Part shown: positions 47,230 to 59,581 of the stretch, piece by piece
How the letters are laid out: every line of letters starts with the position of its first letter
Numbering within the stretch: the stretch's first letter is position 1
NCBI GenBank assembly: GCA_951213105.1
Contig: OX578142.1
Location: 120,313,354 to 120,377,353 of the forward strand
Direction: 5' to 3'
DNA length: 64,000 nucleotides
Source of the DNA: Amaurobius ferox
Lineage: Eukaryota > Arthropoda > Arachnida > Araneae > Amaurobiidae
The notes under the pieces: generated by a model
Told to the model about the DNA's origin: nothing
What the model saw: the letters and a program-made list of their open reading frames with translations, nothing else
Databases searched by the model: none
Position numbers and translations under genes: made by a program

Positions 47230-48594
47230 TCCATGATTCCAGAGGATATGTCGTAGAAGTAATATATTTTTCCCTCAATACTGAAATAAATTAAAATTGC
47301 TCAGCTGCTTAACCGTTTATGACTTTTAGTCTGGAAATATTAAATGAATCATCGATTGATAACACAAAGATTGCTTTTACATTTTATATCAATTAAATTT
47401 CTGATTAAAAAGAAGATTAATCCAAACTATGTAATAATTATTTTCGTGTTTAGTCATGCATATGATAATTTAAATGGAAAAAAAAATCTCAACTTTAACT
47501 ATTTCTTCACTTTGTAAAATAAGCCTTAATACATGTGATAACAACAATACGTATAGACAGGATCTTGGAATGATGGTGGGGGGGGGGGGTGCAATGAACG
47601 AATGCAGGGTTATAGTACGGCATTACATTTCCCAATGTGAATTCTGTGGAAAAGTGACGTAACTGCTCAGCTAGTGGGTGTGTTATGACTCCCAAAACCC
47701 CACCATCGACACCACTGCTTTAAACTACCCAAATAATTTATAAACGAAATAAATGATACATACAATATAAATAGCGTGGTGGCCGGGATGCGATAAGCCC
47801 AAAGGTATACCAATTCAGAAAGTTTCTCTCACATCACACGCCAAACGTCGTTTTATCGCCAGTTCTGGTACACTATTTTTGCAACTCCTGCAAGCGGAGA
47901 GAAGCGGAATTCCTCAAGCGGAGAGAAGCGGAATTCCTCAAGCGGAGAGAAAGACGATTGTTTTTAATCCGCGATATTGTTCACGGAGACAGATTAGATA
48001 CATTTGTATCCCATTATTTAAATCATGTTTTATGCACATTTTGGTTTTAAAGTAATACTATGAAAATACATGTATTTAAGAACTTTTTGTACTGCACGCA
48101 GATTGTTTGCAATGAGTGTAAGAAATGTTCCACCCACATATATAATTTATTATTTGAATAAAACGTTTATATGCGAGATTTTGGAGTAAATATATTCGTA
48201 GGATCCGTATGTTGTTCAATACTTATATTGTACAACAATCAGTGACGAAAATTGAAGATTATTTAAAAGGAGGGAATATTTGTCATTTTAAAAATGCAAA
48301 ATTTGTGACATTTTAAGGAAATTTGCTTGACATTTTCGGTTTGTGGGAGCAATAAATATTACTTTTCTGACATACCTAATATAATGCATCGTATTTCAAG
48401 GTAGACTTTTCAAAGTTTTTCGGAACCCTTGGGATTCCGCGACGTGATAGTTTCATGCAAATTGTCTTAAATTTAAAAACGTGTAAAATTTTGATGCATA
48501 ATTTGGACAACAGGTGATATTTCTTATTTTGGGGTTCCACCATCAAATTAAATTTCAAAAGGGTTTCGTGACAAAATGAATTTGAAAAATACTG
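47230..48594. other. No gene; short tandem repeat at 47891-47952
   Basis: A 24-bp unit (CAAGCGGAGAGAAGCGGAAT plus TCCT) is repeated 2.6 times at 47891-47952. A 12-G tract is at 47578-47589. Nothing else was recognised. Confidence 0.5.
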
Positions 48595-49330
48595 ATATAA
48601 TGTATAGGGAAAGTATTATGACGAGGTTGAAAACTCGAATTCTGCTTTGTGTTTTCGACGGTAGAGCTTGTTTCAAACATCCCTGAAATCGAATCGTATG
48701 TTTTTAAAGTGATATCTGTGTGTGCATGTATATTAATGTATGTAGTATGTGCATGTATATTAGTGTGTGTATGTGTATTAGTGTGTGTGCATGTATATTA
48801 GTGTGTGCGTCCTTGAGTCAGTAGATGCGATATCTAACGAACGGATGGAACGTTTCAAACAAAAAAAATTCGATTATTACAATCAGTGAATACTGGAAGA
48901 CTATTGATTTTATAAGCAATCGAATATTTGGAAACCAGCTCCAAACTTTCGAATGAAATTTTGAAAAACATCATAAAAAATCAGAACCTTTAATATTGTT
49001 ACATAAAATATCATTTTTTATTTAATTTTTTATTAGAAAATGAATGACATAAACTTTGGGATAATAGCATGAACCATTCTTGATATATTGTACGTTTTTC
49101 AAATAAATTTTAGAAAATACATGAAATTAAAACAGTACTAACTACCGTAATATGTTTCCATTCCATGTACAATATTATGTGACAACGGTGTTAGCATCAT
49201 TCTGGTAGGTTTTATTCACGAGACACTGTTTCACAATAATTTTGTATTTTGACATCAAACAATTCGTCAAATGTAATTTATTAGTTTGTCTGTCTGTCTG
49301 TAATGCTTGTCGATAAATTAACAAAATATC
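48595..49330 (+). repeat. Dispersed repeat related to the element at 59380-61419
   Basis: Aligns with 59380-60060: AAAGTATTATGACGAGGTTG against AAAGTATTGTGACGAGGTCG, the CATCCCTGA word, a (TGTG)n stretch, TTTTTATTAGAAAATGA and GCATGAACC..TC..GATATTGTAC. No right end was identified. Confidence 0.6.
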
Positions 49331-49589
49331 GTCAACTTAACATTTTATTTAAAATGTTTCCAAATTGGCAAAAATGACATTAAATTAATAAAAATGATAT
49401 CAAATTGATGAATATTCTTGAAAAATGAAGTTTAATTTATTTGATAATTCCTGTCCCTTTGGGGAAATTAATATTCTTGATTTAAGATATGTTGAGTTTC
49501 GCGGTTATAATCGTTTCAAATACAATATTTGCACAAAATAAAAGTTAATTCGGTTAAGCTGTGAAGGACTCAAAGTCATTGATTGATAA

Positions 49590-50420
49590 AGTCTTTTTGA
49601 CACTCCCACCCATTTTATTCACCCTCGAGTGAGAAACAAAAATATTAAGCCCCGTTAGGTTCTGGCCCGTTGTCGATACTATAAGCATAAGCGCCCATAG
49701 CACTTTTCTAGGCGTTAAACTCAATGATATGTACAATATCGACTATCTTGATCCCCCACATTTGGGATCTTGAATGTCCAGGAGAGCGGAAGTGCCTCCT
49801 TTCCCTCCCCTATGGGCGCTCATTGAAAAAACTCCCTACTTATACTAGTAACCTCAGGACAGAACGAACCTAACGGAGTTGAGTTTCGATTTCCCCAGGG
49901 GTGGAAAAATGGAGTCTTTCCAGATCCCACAAAAGTTTCCGTGAAGTCTAAATTTTTACAACACTTATAGCCACCCCGACCACTCAAATAGCTGCTGTAA
50001 GCCCTCTGGGTCAGTCGAGTGGTTTGGGTCTGCAACACTTATAGCCACAGAATACTATATTAGTCTGTGCTTATGGCCATCTCTCTCGGCCACTCAAACA
50101 GCTGATGTAAGCCCTATAGGGCTAGTCAAATGGTCTGGGTCTTCAACACTTATAATCATGGGTACCCATAGGGGCGTTCAAAGTCACAAATGTAGGTATC
50201 AAGCTAGTCAACATTGTACTTCTCATCCATGAGTTTACCCTCTGGAAAATGTTCTATGGGCGCCCATAGGGGAGCGCGAGGGGGCATTTCACTCCCGCGG
50301 ACGTTCAAGGTCAGAAATGTAGGTAATAAGTTAATAGATATTTACCTCCCATCCTTGAGTTTGGCCATCTCAGGAATAAGTTTTATGGGCGCCCTTGAAT
50401 CCTACTCGTTCGAAACAAGG
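49590..50420. repeat. Cluster of GGGCGCCC repeat units
   Basis: Several 110-130-bp units in both orientations. Two direct copies with GCTGATGTAAGCCCT-like cores are at about 49970-50045 and 50085-50160. ATGGGCGCCCATAGGGG-type palindromes occur at 50255-50275 and nearby. Confidence 0.55.
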
Positions 50421-51309
50421 TCGACCTCTCCTGCAGTACCACACTATATTTTGATCGTACTATATTTTGACACACACACACATACTCTCTTTCTCTCTCG
50501 CCCTCTGTGTCTCCCTCCCTCCCTTTCACCCGTATTCTAATCACGTTAATTACATGATGATCTACCTAATTCTAATTTTTTCAGAATGCAGCTACATATA
50601 GAATTTCGTGGCTGTACGTACTCTCTCTAATTTAATATCTCTAATTTGGAATAACGTTTTAATCCCATTTATTACAAAATATTCTACCTGTTTCTAATTT
50701 TATATAGAATGCATCTACATATAAATTGCCATAGTGATACGCGCATTCGAACCCCACAGATACACACACACGCGCGGATGGAAATATTTCCCAAAATGTT
50801 CGAAATGTGTTCATGGTGTCTTTAAGTTTATTTTTTCGTCTAAATGTCGTGATTATCCGTGAACTTCCTCTATACAATAGCATTAGAAAATAATAAAATG
50901 ATTCTTTAATTGAGTGAATATTGAATTAATTTAATTCTAATCTAAGAGATAATGCATTTAAAAAGTGTCTATATTGCTTAATTGTAAGTTATATATCGGC
51001 GATAAGCCCATATTGCTGAATTGTAAGTTATATATCGGCTTCTTTAATCTAATCAGTATTGAATTAATTTAATTCCAATCTAAGAGACAATCCATTTAAA
51101 ACGTGTCTCTATTGCTAAATTGTAAGTTATACATATATCCTATAAAAAAATAAACCAAATTGCGAGAGTCTTTTCTCTTGATATGGCTGCTATAGTAACC
51201 TTGAGAGAGAGAGAGCACTCCTTCGCGTATCACGCTGGCGATAAAACGAAGTTTGGCGTCTGATTTGAAAGAAGGCTTTCTGGCTTAGTATATACTTTTG
51301 GGCCTTCCG
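50421..51309. repeat. Low-complexity and a duplicated ~80-bp segment
   Basis: (CA)n and (CT)n runs are at 50470-50530. Positions 50922-51000 and 51057-51132 are direct copies sharing ATTGAATTAATTTAATTC and TAAGTTATA words. No gene was found. Confidence 0.5.
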
Positions 51310-51475
51310 CGGCCGGGATGGCACAGCAGATAAAATGAGAGGATCGCTCACGGTACATCTGAGTTTGATTCTCGGCGACATCCAAAACTATCTCCGTGTC
51401 TATGCAGAGTATGGGCACATTAAATATTGTCGTTAAAGTCCGAACGTTCATTAGAGAGGTGATGAATTAAGGGAA
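51310..51475 (+). mobile_element. tRNA-derived SINE
   Basis: The head contains a pol III A-box-like TGGCACAGCAGA (51319-51330) and, 31 bp later, a B-box GAGTTTGATTC (51361-51371). It is preceded by GGCCGGGA and followed by a unique body. It does not fold into a complete tRNA gene. Confidence 0.6.
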
Positions 51476-51483
51476 GGGTAGTC

Positions 51484-51531
51484 CCCAATTCAGACCGAAA
51501 TCCATCAGATTGGATTTCGGTCTAAATTGGG
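51484..51531. repeat. 20-bp near-perfect hairpin
   Basis: The arms 51484-51503 and 51512-51531 pair at 19 of 20 positions around an 8-nt loop; the core is AGACCGAAATCC. Confidence 0.8.
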
Positions 51532-52023
51532 TTGCACTTACTGGCTGCTCAAAGAATTATTTTACAACTTCGAGTAGGTTCCTGGGATGAGTCGGTTGGC
51601 CTGGATCTTCCACACCTACGAGTAGGTCGGGTGGTCTGATTAGGAAAAAATAAATAGTGTATTGTTGAACCAATAAATATTTTGGTAACAACACAGTATA
51701 TAGGAAATGCAACAAGCCCAATTCCTTAATAACAAAGCAATTGAGAGTTGAGCCTTTCAACTTCTCGGTTACAATCTGTCGTATTTGTGGATTAACTTAG
51801 ATTAAATAGAGTTTTTAACCATTTCCTAAACGTCTGAAATTCAAAACATTATTAAAACTTGTGTATTGTATGGGAGTAAAAGTAATTCAGATGTGTTACT
51901 GTGATATTATGTTCTTGTTTTGGCAACACTAACTTTAGGTACTTGAAGAATGGCAACACTACTATGTTTGATGTTCCAACTACTAGCGTGCGATACTGCT
52001 TTGCCATTTTGTCATGCATCATT

Positions 52024-52096
52024 CTAGTTGATTAAAGCTTTCTTTAAGTCTAACTCGTTTTCTAATGATCATTTCTATTACAATTTAATCAACTAG
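52024..52096 (+). promoter_or_regulatory. Candidate self-priming signal (13-bp inverted repeat across the LTR end)
   Basis: CTAGTTGATTAAA at 52024-52036 inside the LTR is the exact complement of TTTAATCAACTAG at 52084-52096, which begins one base after the LTR end in the PBS position. This is the arrangement of self-primed retrotransposons such as Tf1, where the 5' end of the transcript folds back onto the PBS. No tRNA-type TGG PBS is seen. Confidence 0.5.
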
Positions 52097-52122
52097 ATTT
52101 CTTGGATCTAAATTCACATGAG

Positions 52123-55100
52123 ATGGAACGACTTCTCAAGCCAGAGAGATTCGACGTGGATCCAACGTGCTTAGGAGCTGAAGCAAAATGGAAACATTGG
52201 AAACGGACATTTTCAAATTTCCTGGGCGAAGTTCAGCATTTGACTGAGGAAAATAAGCTTCATCTCTTGTGTAATTACGTGTCGGCGGGTGTTTATCAGC
52301 ATATCAACGAAGCAGAAAACTACAATACGGCTATTACTGCCCTGGATTCTATTTACGTTACTAAACGAAACGAAATATTCGCCAGACACTGCGTGGCTTC
52401 GAGAACTCAACAATCGGGAGAGTCTGTGAGTGAATATCTACAGATACTTAAACAAATGAGCAAAGATTGTAATTTCAAATCTGTTACGGCTGAACAATAC
52501 AAAAATGAGTATATTAGAGACGCATTCATCCGGGGTTTAAGGAGCACTCGAATTCGAGAACGCCTGTTGGAGAACACTACAATTACGTTGGATAATGCAT
52601 TCGACCAGGCTAGGGCATTAGAACTGGCAGAACATCACTCCGCTTCATATTCTGCAAATTCGAATTCGGTACCTGTGGCTGCTATGGAGCAGAAAGACGA
52701 AAAACCCGAGGAGACTCACGCAACTGCAGCTATACCAGCCCGCACCGGAAAATGCTTCTTTTGTGGGAATGACCGCCATGTTCGAAACGTCTGCCCGGCC
52801 AAGGATGCACTATGTAGAGGGTGTGGAAAGAAAGGTCATTACCAGAGAGTTTGCAAGTCTAGACTGTCGCGCCCCCCGAACAATTCTACGGCATCAGTTC
52901 ATACTTTAGCATCAGCATCAATTATCCCCAGTTGTCTCCAAAAATCTATTACTAAAGTGGATATAAATGGAATAGAGCTAAATGCTCTGATCGATACTGG
53001 CAGCTCACTCAGTTTTCTAAACCAATCTCTGGTAAAAAAGTGTCGAATACTAGTGAAGCCATACTTCGGTAGAATAACTATGGCTAACTCTTCCTTAAGC
53101 TCGGACATTACTGGCTGTTCCATGATAACGGTAAAATTACAAACTCATTCATATACAAACGTAGAGGTGTTAATCATGAAAAACCTCTGTGCAGATTTTC
53201 TGATCGGCCATGACTTACTAAAAAATCATTCTTCAGTTGAGATTGATTTCAACGGTGACAGACCACCTCTGAAAATCTGCTCATTGGCAATTGCTCAAGT
53301 CCCCTCTGTCTCACTGTTTGCTAACTTAACCCCTGACTGTAGACCAGTGATCACGAAGTCAAGGCGTCAAACGGAAGAAGATAGACTATTTATAGCTGCG
53401 AACGTAAACAGACTACTAGAAGAAGGTGTAATCGAACCCAGTAATTCACCTTGGCGTGCACAAGCATTTGTCGTGAAAGGAGAACACCACAAGCCCAGAA
53501 TGGTTGTCGATTATTCACAGACAATTAATAGATTCACGATGCTTGATGCTTATCCTCTTCCCAGAATTGAAGAATTAATTTCACAAGTGTCTAAATATGA
53601 AATATTTAGTACTATTGATCTCAAAAGTGCCTATCATCAGGTACCCATATTAGAATCTGAAAAACATTACACAGCTTTTGAAGCTGAAGGTAAACTGTAC
53701 CATTTTCTACGTGTCCCTTTCGGTGTGACTAATGGGGTAGCATGCTTCCAGAGAATCATTGATAAAATAATTAAGGATGAAGGTTTAGAAGGCACTTTTC
53801 CATATCTTGATGATGTAACGGTATGTGGGAAAAATCAAAGAGAGCATGACTGCAACTTGGAAAAATTCATGATCACTGCTAAGAAATACAACTTAACACT
53901 GAATGATGAGAAGTGTAGTAGGATCCTGGGACCTCTCCCCAGTATTCTTACAGAAGTTCTCTGATGAGGAGGCTGGACTGCTAGGATATGGTGGTACACT
54001 GTCTTGAGCTTCATCTTCTGTCATATTTTTGTATTGTTTTTTCTACTAAATCGATCAAACTACTAGGATACTTTATCGAGAACAAAACTATAAAACCTGA
54101 CCCCGACAGACTGGCTCCACTGTTGAACTTACCTATTCCTAAAGACACAGCGTCTCTACAACGTGCGCTGGGCATGTTTGCCCATTATTGTCGTTGGATT
54201 CCCACATTCTCTGAGAAGATTCGCCCTCTCTTGGCTAAGGGTCCCTTTCCTCTTCCAGAAGTTGCTGTGAAGGCTTTTGACTCATTAAAGACCGATATAG
54301 CTAATGCCTCCTTGTTTGCTATTGAGGACAACATACCCTTTAGAGTGGAAACAGACGCCTCTGAGTTTGCTATAGGGGCTTCCTTGAGTCAAGCTGAACG
54401 TCCTGTGGCATTCTTCTCAAGAACTCTGAACGCATCTGAGCAGAAGCATTCCTCGATTGAAAAGGAGGCCTATGCAATTGTTGAATCCCTACGGAATTGG
54501 CGACATTACTTAATTGGTAGACATTTTGAAGTTTTTACTGACCAAAGATCAGTCACATTCATGTTTGATCAGTGTCATAACAGTAAAATTAAAAATGAGA
54601 AAATCATGCGTTGGAGATTGGAACTTACCTGCTTCAAATTTGATATTATCTACCGACCTGGAAACAGAAATGCAACTGCGGATACTCTATCAAGAATAAC
54701 GGCGGCTACCAGCCCAGGAGTGAATATAAGAGAATTACATGAGGCATTGTGTCATCCGGGAATCACCCGAATGTATCATTGGATCAGATCTAAAAATTTA
54801 GCCTTCTCTTTGGACGACATTAAGAGGGTCATAAACGCTTGCCCCTGTTGCAACGAAGTCAAGCCACGATTCTGTAAAAATGATGGAAAATTAATCAAAG
54901 CAACTGCTGCTTTTGAAAGATTAAATCTGGATTTCAAAGGACCTTTACCAACAGTTTCCAGGAACCGCTTCCTCCTGACTGTAGTAGATGAGTTTTCGAG
55001 ATTCCCCTTTGCAATTCCCTGTTCTGATATCTCGGCGTCTACCATTATAACTCACTTGCAAAACATCTTCTCAATTTTTGGAATGCCGGCTTATATACAT

Positions 55101-55763
55101 TCTGATAGAGGTTCATCTTTTATGTCCCGTGAGTTAAAATCTTTTCTCACTCCACTTGGGATAGCGACTAGCAGGACGACTGCTTACAATCCGCAAGGAA
55201 ACGGCCAAGTCGAAAGATACAATGGAATCGTATGGAAAACTATCCAGCTGGCACTAAAATCAAAAAACATGGCAATTGAACAGTGGGAAAATGTTTTACA
55301 ACCTGCCTTACATTCGATTCGCTCCCTACTATGCACCTCCACAAATGCTACACCTCATGAACGAATGTTCTCCCACATTAGAAGATCCTACAATGGTTAC
55401 TCCATACCTACCTGGCTTACCCATCCAGGTCCAGTGCTAATGAGGAACAACACACGAGCTAATAAGTATGAGCCTATTGTGCAAGAAGTAGAACTCATTG
55501 AAGCAAACCCAGACTATGCTTATGTTAGACTCCCAGACGGACGTGAAACCAGTGTCTCTATACGGCACTTAGCTCCAAGAGGGAAAACTCCTTTACCTAT
55601 CAATGACGACGGAGACAGCTGTAGCAGCCATCTGCCTTCTTCTGATATTCTGAATTCTGAATTGTCTAACGCACATACAAAAACCCCACCGGTGAGTCTC
55701 AAAAATATGACAGAAGATGAAGCTCAAGACAGTGTACCACCATATCCTAGCAGTCCAGCCTCC
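52123..55763 (+). pseudogene. gypsy gag-pol polyprotein, split by a 119-bp insertion
   Basis: The ATG at 52123 starts gag (MERLLKPERFDVD); the frame is open slightly upstream but only with a TTG. The order is gag capsid, two CX2CX4HX4C zinc knuckles (52753-52855), aspartic protease (DTG, 52993-53001), RT (YLDD, 53803-53814), RNase H (ETDASEFAIGASL, about 54345), integrase with HHCC (54738-54850) and D, D, E (about 54928, 55102, 55215), then a C-terminal domain. A 119-bp insert at 53920-54038 shifts the frame and adds a stop in the RT connection region; removing it restores the frame exactly. The gag-pol fusion and knuckle wording recall Mag-like (K02A2.6-type) elements; clade uncertain. The final SNFKK and stop (55778) appear to be flanking DNA. 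Confidence 0.85.
53920..54038 (-). repeat. Inverted fragment of a sibling gypsy 3' end inserted in pol
   Basis: Positions 53968-54031 are the exact reverse complement (64 of 64 bases) of 55700-55763, the end of this element's own pol frame. The remaining part (53920-53967), read in reverse, continues the frame (SSENFCKNTGERSQDP) beyond the point where this copy ends, so it derives from a longer sibling element. Confidence 0.85.
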
Positions 55764-56056
55764 AATTTCAAAAAGTAGAAAGCATTTTATACAATTATGC
55801 ACATTCTATGAGTATTCAAAGTTTTATTCAGTTAAGAAAAATATTTTAAAATTGCTTATTTTCTGTTTAATTTTTATAATATTATAATTTTTGTTTCTTT
55901 CTAAAAACAAAAAATATAGACGTCCACGCTTGTGCTATAATAATTTTAAAATATATTTTAAATAATCAATTTTCAGACATATCAAAAACACTTTAGATAT
56001 TTTGCAGTGTTTAAGCAATCTCTCGTCACACACATATTCACTCGCAATTATCTATC
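55764..56056. other. Flank between gypsy and tandem array
   Basis: AT-rich, no gene and no LTR. Confidence 0.5.
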
Positions 56057-58983
56057 TATATATATATATATACTAATTGCCAAATGGCCGTCTATCCGTC
56101 TGTCCATCACGCCTTTTTTAGGCACTTCCCGAATAGATAGAGACTTGCAATTTGGTACACAGCTCGATCGTTCGATAAAACCCCCCTGGCAAAATCGAAT
56201 TTTTCGAAAACTTTCTCTAGAGAGGTTGCTCCACACCAAAACATTCGAAAAGTGAAATGATAGGAAAGCATACTTTGCGATAAGATAGAAACTTTAAATT
56301 TGGTGCATGGGTAAATCGTTCGAAAGGAAGAACGTGTGAAATTTCAGATTTCTAATATTTTCTGCTTAAGGGGGTACCACCAAAATGTTCGATTTACCGA
56401 ATAAATGAGAAACGGCTCCTTTAAAATTTGATAGAGGCTTGAAATTTGGTATATGGGCTAATCATTTAATTGAAACACCCAAGACGAATATAGTTTTTAA
56501 AAAATGTTCATTTAAGGGGGGGGGGGGTGCTCCAGAGAAAAACGTTCGATAGGTGAATTGATAAAAAAAACATACTTCGGGATGAGATAAAAATTTCAAA
56601 TTTGGTGTACTGATATATAGTTTGGAATGAAGAAAGTGTACAATTTCAGTTTTCCAATATTTTCTAATTTAGGGAGTGCCGCACCCCAAAATGTTCAATT
56701 TTCGGAATAAAGGAGAAACGCCCCTTTTAAAACGTGATAGAGGCTTGATATTAGGTATATGGGCGAATCATCTGATAGAAAACACAAAAAGAATAGTTTT
56801 TAAAACATTTATATTTAAGGGGGTGGGTATTCCACACAAAAACATTCGCAGGTGAAATGATAGAAAAAGCATGCTTCGCGATGAGATAGAGACTACAAAT
56901 CTAGTGTACGGGTAAAAAGTTGAAAGGAAGAAAGAGCGCAATTTCAGTTTTTCAACATTTACAATTGTAGGGAGTGTCGCTCACCAAAATATTCGATTTT
57001 CCGAACAAATGAAAAACACCTCATTCACAATGTGATAGAGGCTTGAAATGTAGTATATGGGCTAACCATTTGATAAAAAACCCATGATGAATACGGTTTT
57101 ACGAAAATGTTCATTGAGGGTGTGCTACACAGAAAAACGTTCGGAAGGTGAAGTGACAGAAAAACATTCTTCGCGATAGGATAGAGTCTTCAAATTTGGT
57201 GTATGGGTAGATAGTTTGAAAGGAAGAAAGTGCGAAATTTCAGATTTCCAATATTTGCTACTTTAAGAGGTGCCGCACACTCATATGTTCGATTTTCCAA
57301 ATAAATGAGGTAAGCTTCCTTTTAAATGTGATAGAGGCTTGATATTTGGTATATGGGCCAATCATGTGATAAAAAACCCAAGACGAATAGATTTTTTCAA
57401 AAATGTTCATTTATGGGTGTGCTTCACAGAAAAACGTTCGAAAGAGAAAATGATAAAAAGCATGCTTCGGGATGAAATAGACTTTAATTTGATGTACAGA
57501 TAAATAGTTCGAATGGAAGAAGTGCGCAACTTAAGTTTTCCAATATTTTCTTCTTTAGGGGGTTCTGCACACCAAAATATTCGATTTGCCGAATAAATGT
57601 GAAACGCGAATTATTCAGAAATTTACATTATTCAGGGGTTGCGTATTACGAGACCGTTGATTTTCAACGGGTATTTGGCTAGTATATACTAATTGCCAAA
57701 TATTCATCTGTCCGTCTGTCACGCGTTTTTAGACACTTTCCGAATTGATAGGGACTTACAATGTGGCACATGGGTCAATCGTCCAATAAAATCCCCTGGA
57801 AAAATCGCATTTTCCGAAAATGTTCTGAAGAGAGAGTGCTTGCTCCACACAAAAACGTTCGAAAAGTAAAATGATAGAAAAGCATGCTTTGCGATAAGAT
57901 AGAGACTTCAAATTTGGTGCATGGGTAAATAGTTTGAAAGGAAGAAAGTGTGCAATTTCAGATTTCCAATATTTTCTACTGAATATTTCCAATATTTTTT
58001 TCTGCCGCACACCAAAATATTTGATTTACCGAATATATGAGAAACGACACCTTTAAAATTTGATAGGGGCATGAAATTTGGGGTATGAGCTAATCATTTG
58101 TTGAAAACACCCAAGACGAATATAGTTTTTCAGAAATGTTCGTTTAAGGGTGTGCTCCAGAGAAAAATGTTCGATAGGTGAATTGATAAAAACACATGAT
58201 TTGGGATAAGATAGAGATTTCAAATTTGGTGTACGAGTAGATAGTTTGAAAGTAAGAAAGTGTACAATTTCAGTTTTTCAATATTTTCAACTTTAGGGGT
58301 GCCGCACACCAAAATGTTCGATTTTCGGAATAAAGGAGAAATGCCCCTTTTAAAACGTTATAGAAGCTTGATATTTGGTATATGGGTTAATCATCTGATA
58401 GAAAACCCAAGAAGAGTGGAATTTTTCAAAAATATATATTTAAAGGGGTGGATACTCCCGACAAAAACATTCGAAAGCTGAAATGATAGAAAAAGCATGC
58501 TTGGCGATGAGATAGAGTCTTCAAATTTGGTGTACGGGAAAATAGTTGGATAGGAAGAAAGTGTGTAATTTCAGCTTTCCAACATTTGCTCTTGTAGGGG
58601 GTACCGCTTGTTAATTATATTTAATTTTCCGAACAAACGCCTCCTTTACAAAGTGATAGAAGCTTGAAATTTAGTATATGGGCTAATCATTTGATAAAAA
58701 AACCAAGATGAATACGGTTTTTCAAAAATATTCATTTAAGGGGGTGATACACAGAAAAACTTTCGAAAAAACATGCTTCACGACAGGATAGACTTCACAT
58801 TTGGTGTACGGGTAGATAGTTTGAAAAGAAGAAAGTGTGAAATATCAGTTTTCCAATATTTGCTACTTTAAGGGGTGCCTCACACCAATATGTTCGATTT
58901 TCCAAATAAATGAAGCACGCTTCCTTTAAATGTGATAGGGGATTTATATTTGGTATATGAGCCAATCATCTTTAAGTTTGTGT
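56057..58983. repeat. Higher-order tandem array (~300-bp monomers in 1.62-kb blocks)
   Basis: Monomers with the anchor GCTTGAAATTTGGTATATGG or variants occur at 56143, 56437, 56743, 57041, 57337, then 57753, 58069, 58366, 58662 and about 58940. Equivalent monomers of the two blocks are 1603-1632 bp apart. Each block starts TATACTAATTGCCAAAT followed by CCGTCTGTC, and the first ends GTATTTGGCTAGTA, an inverted terminus. This suggests two tandem copies of a non-autonomous element with an internal minisatellite. No protein. Confidence 0.85.
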
Positions 58984-59379
58984 CAGGCCCGGCTCTAGGG
59001 TTTTTGCCGCCCCAAGCAGAAAGCAATTTGGCCGCCCCCTCCAATATTAATAAATTTTGTTATTAAAAACTTTTATTTAACTCGTCATGAATGATGCGTG
59101 TGTGTGTGTCTGTCTGTTCCAACTTCTTTGATGGCATTTTAACATACTTTCCTTCGTCCTAAAGAGCTGAAATTTGGTACACAGTGCAGTCTAGTAGAAC
59201 ATTTTAATATATTAACGTTTGTTACATCATCAAAAATCGAAATAAAAAAATCGAAATTATCGAAATAAGAAAATTGAAGATCTTGACCTTCGAGAAAATT
59301 AAGAGGCTCTCTGACAGTTATTGGTTTGTACATCAAATATATTTTGATTTGACTAATTTTTTACTTTCCTTATATACAT

Positions 59380-59546
59380 AATGTATAAGGAAAGTATTGT
59401 GACGAGGTCGAAAATTCGAATTCGAGTTTTCGACGGGAGAGCACGTTTCAAGCATCCCTGATCACGAATCAAACATTTATGAAGTGATGTCTGTGTGTGT
59501 GTGTGTGTGTGTGTGAAAGTATGTGTGTGTGTGTGTGTGTGTGAAA

Positions 59547-59581
<35 letters not shown>

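Larger units (their letters stand above)
51892..55763 (+). mobile_element. Ty3/gypsy LTR retrotransposon, 3'-truncated
   Basis: A probable 5' LTR (51892-52082, TGTGTT...TTACA, 191 bp) is followed at once by a primer-binding-site candidate and a single gag-pol frame. No 3' LTR is present. The copy seems to end at about 55763, where the sequence diverges from a sibling version seen in the inverted piece at 53920-54038. No envelope gene. Confidence 0.8.

Noticed and set aside
51310..51383. Functional tRNA gene
   Set aside because: A and B boxes are present but no acceptor stem or cloverleaf can be formed; SINE head fits better.
52102..52123. Start of gypsy gag at 52102
   Set aside because: That codon is TTG; the first ATG in frame is at 52123.
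53917..54041. Intron in the gypsy pol frame
   Set aside because: There is no GT-AG pair at the borders, and the insert is an inverted copy of the element's own 3' end.
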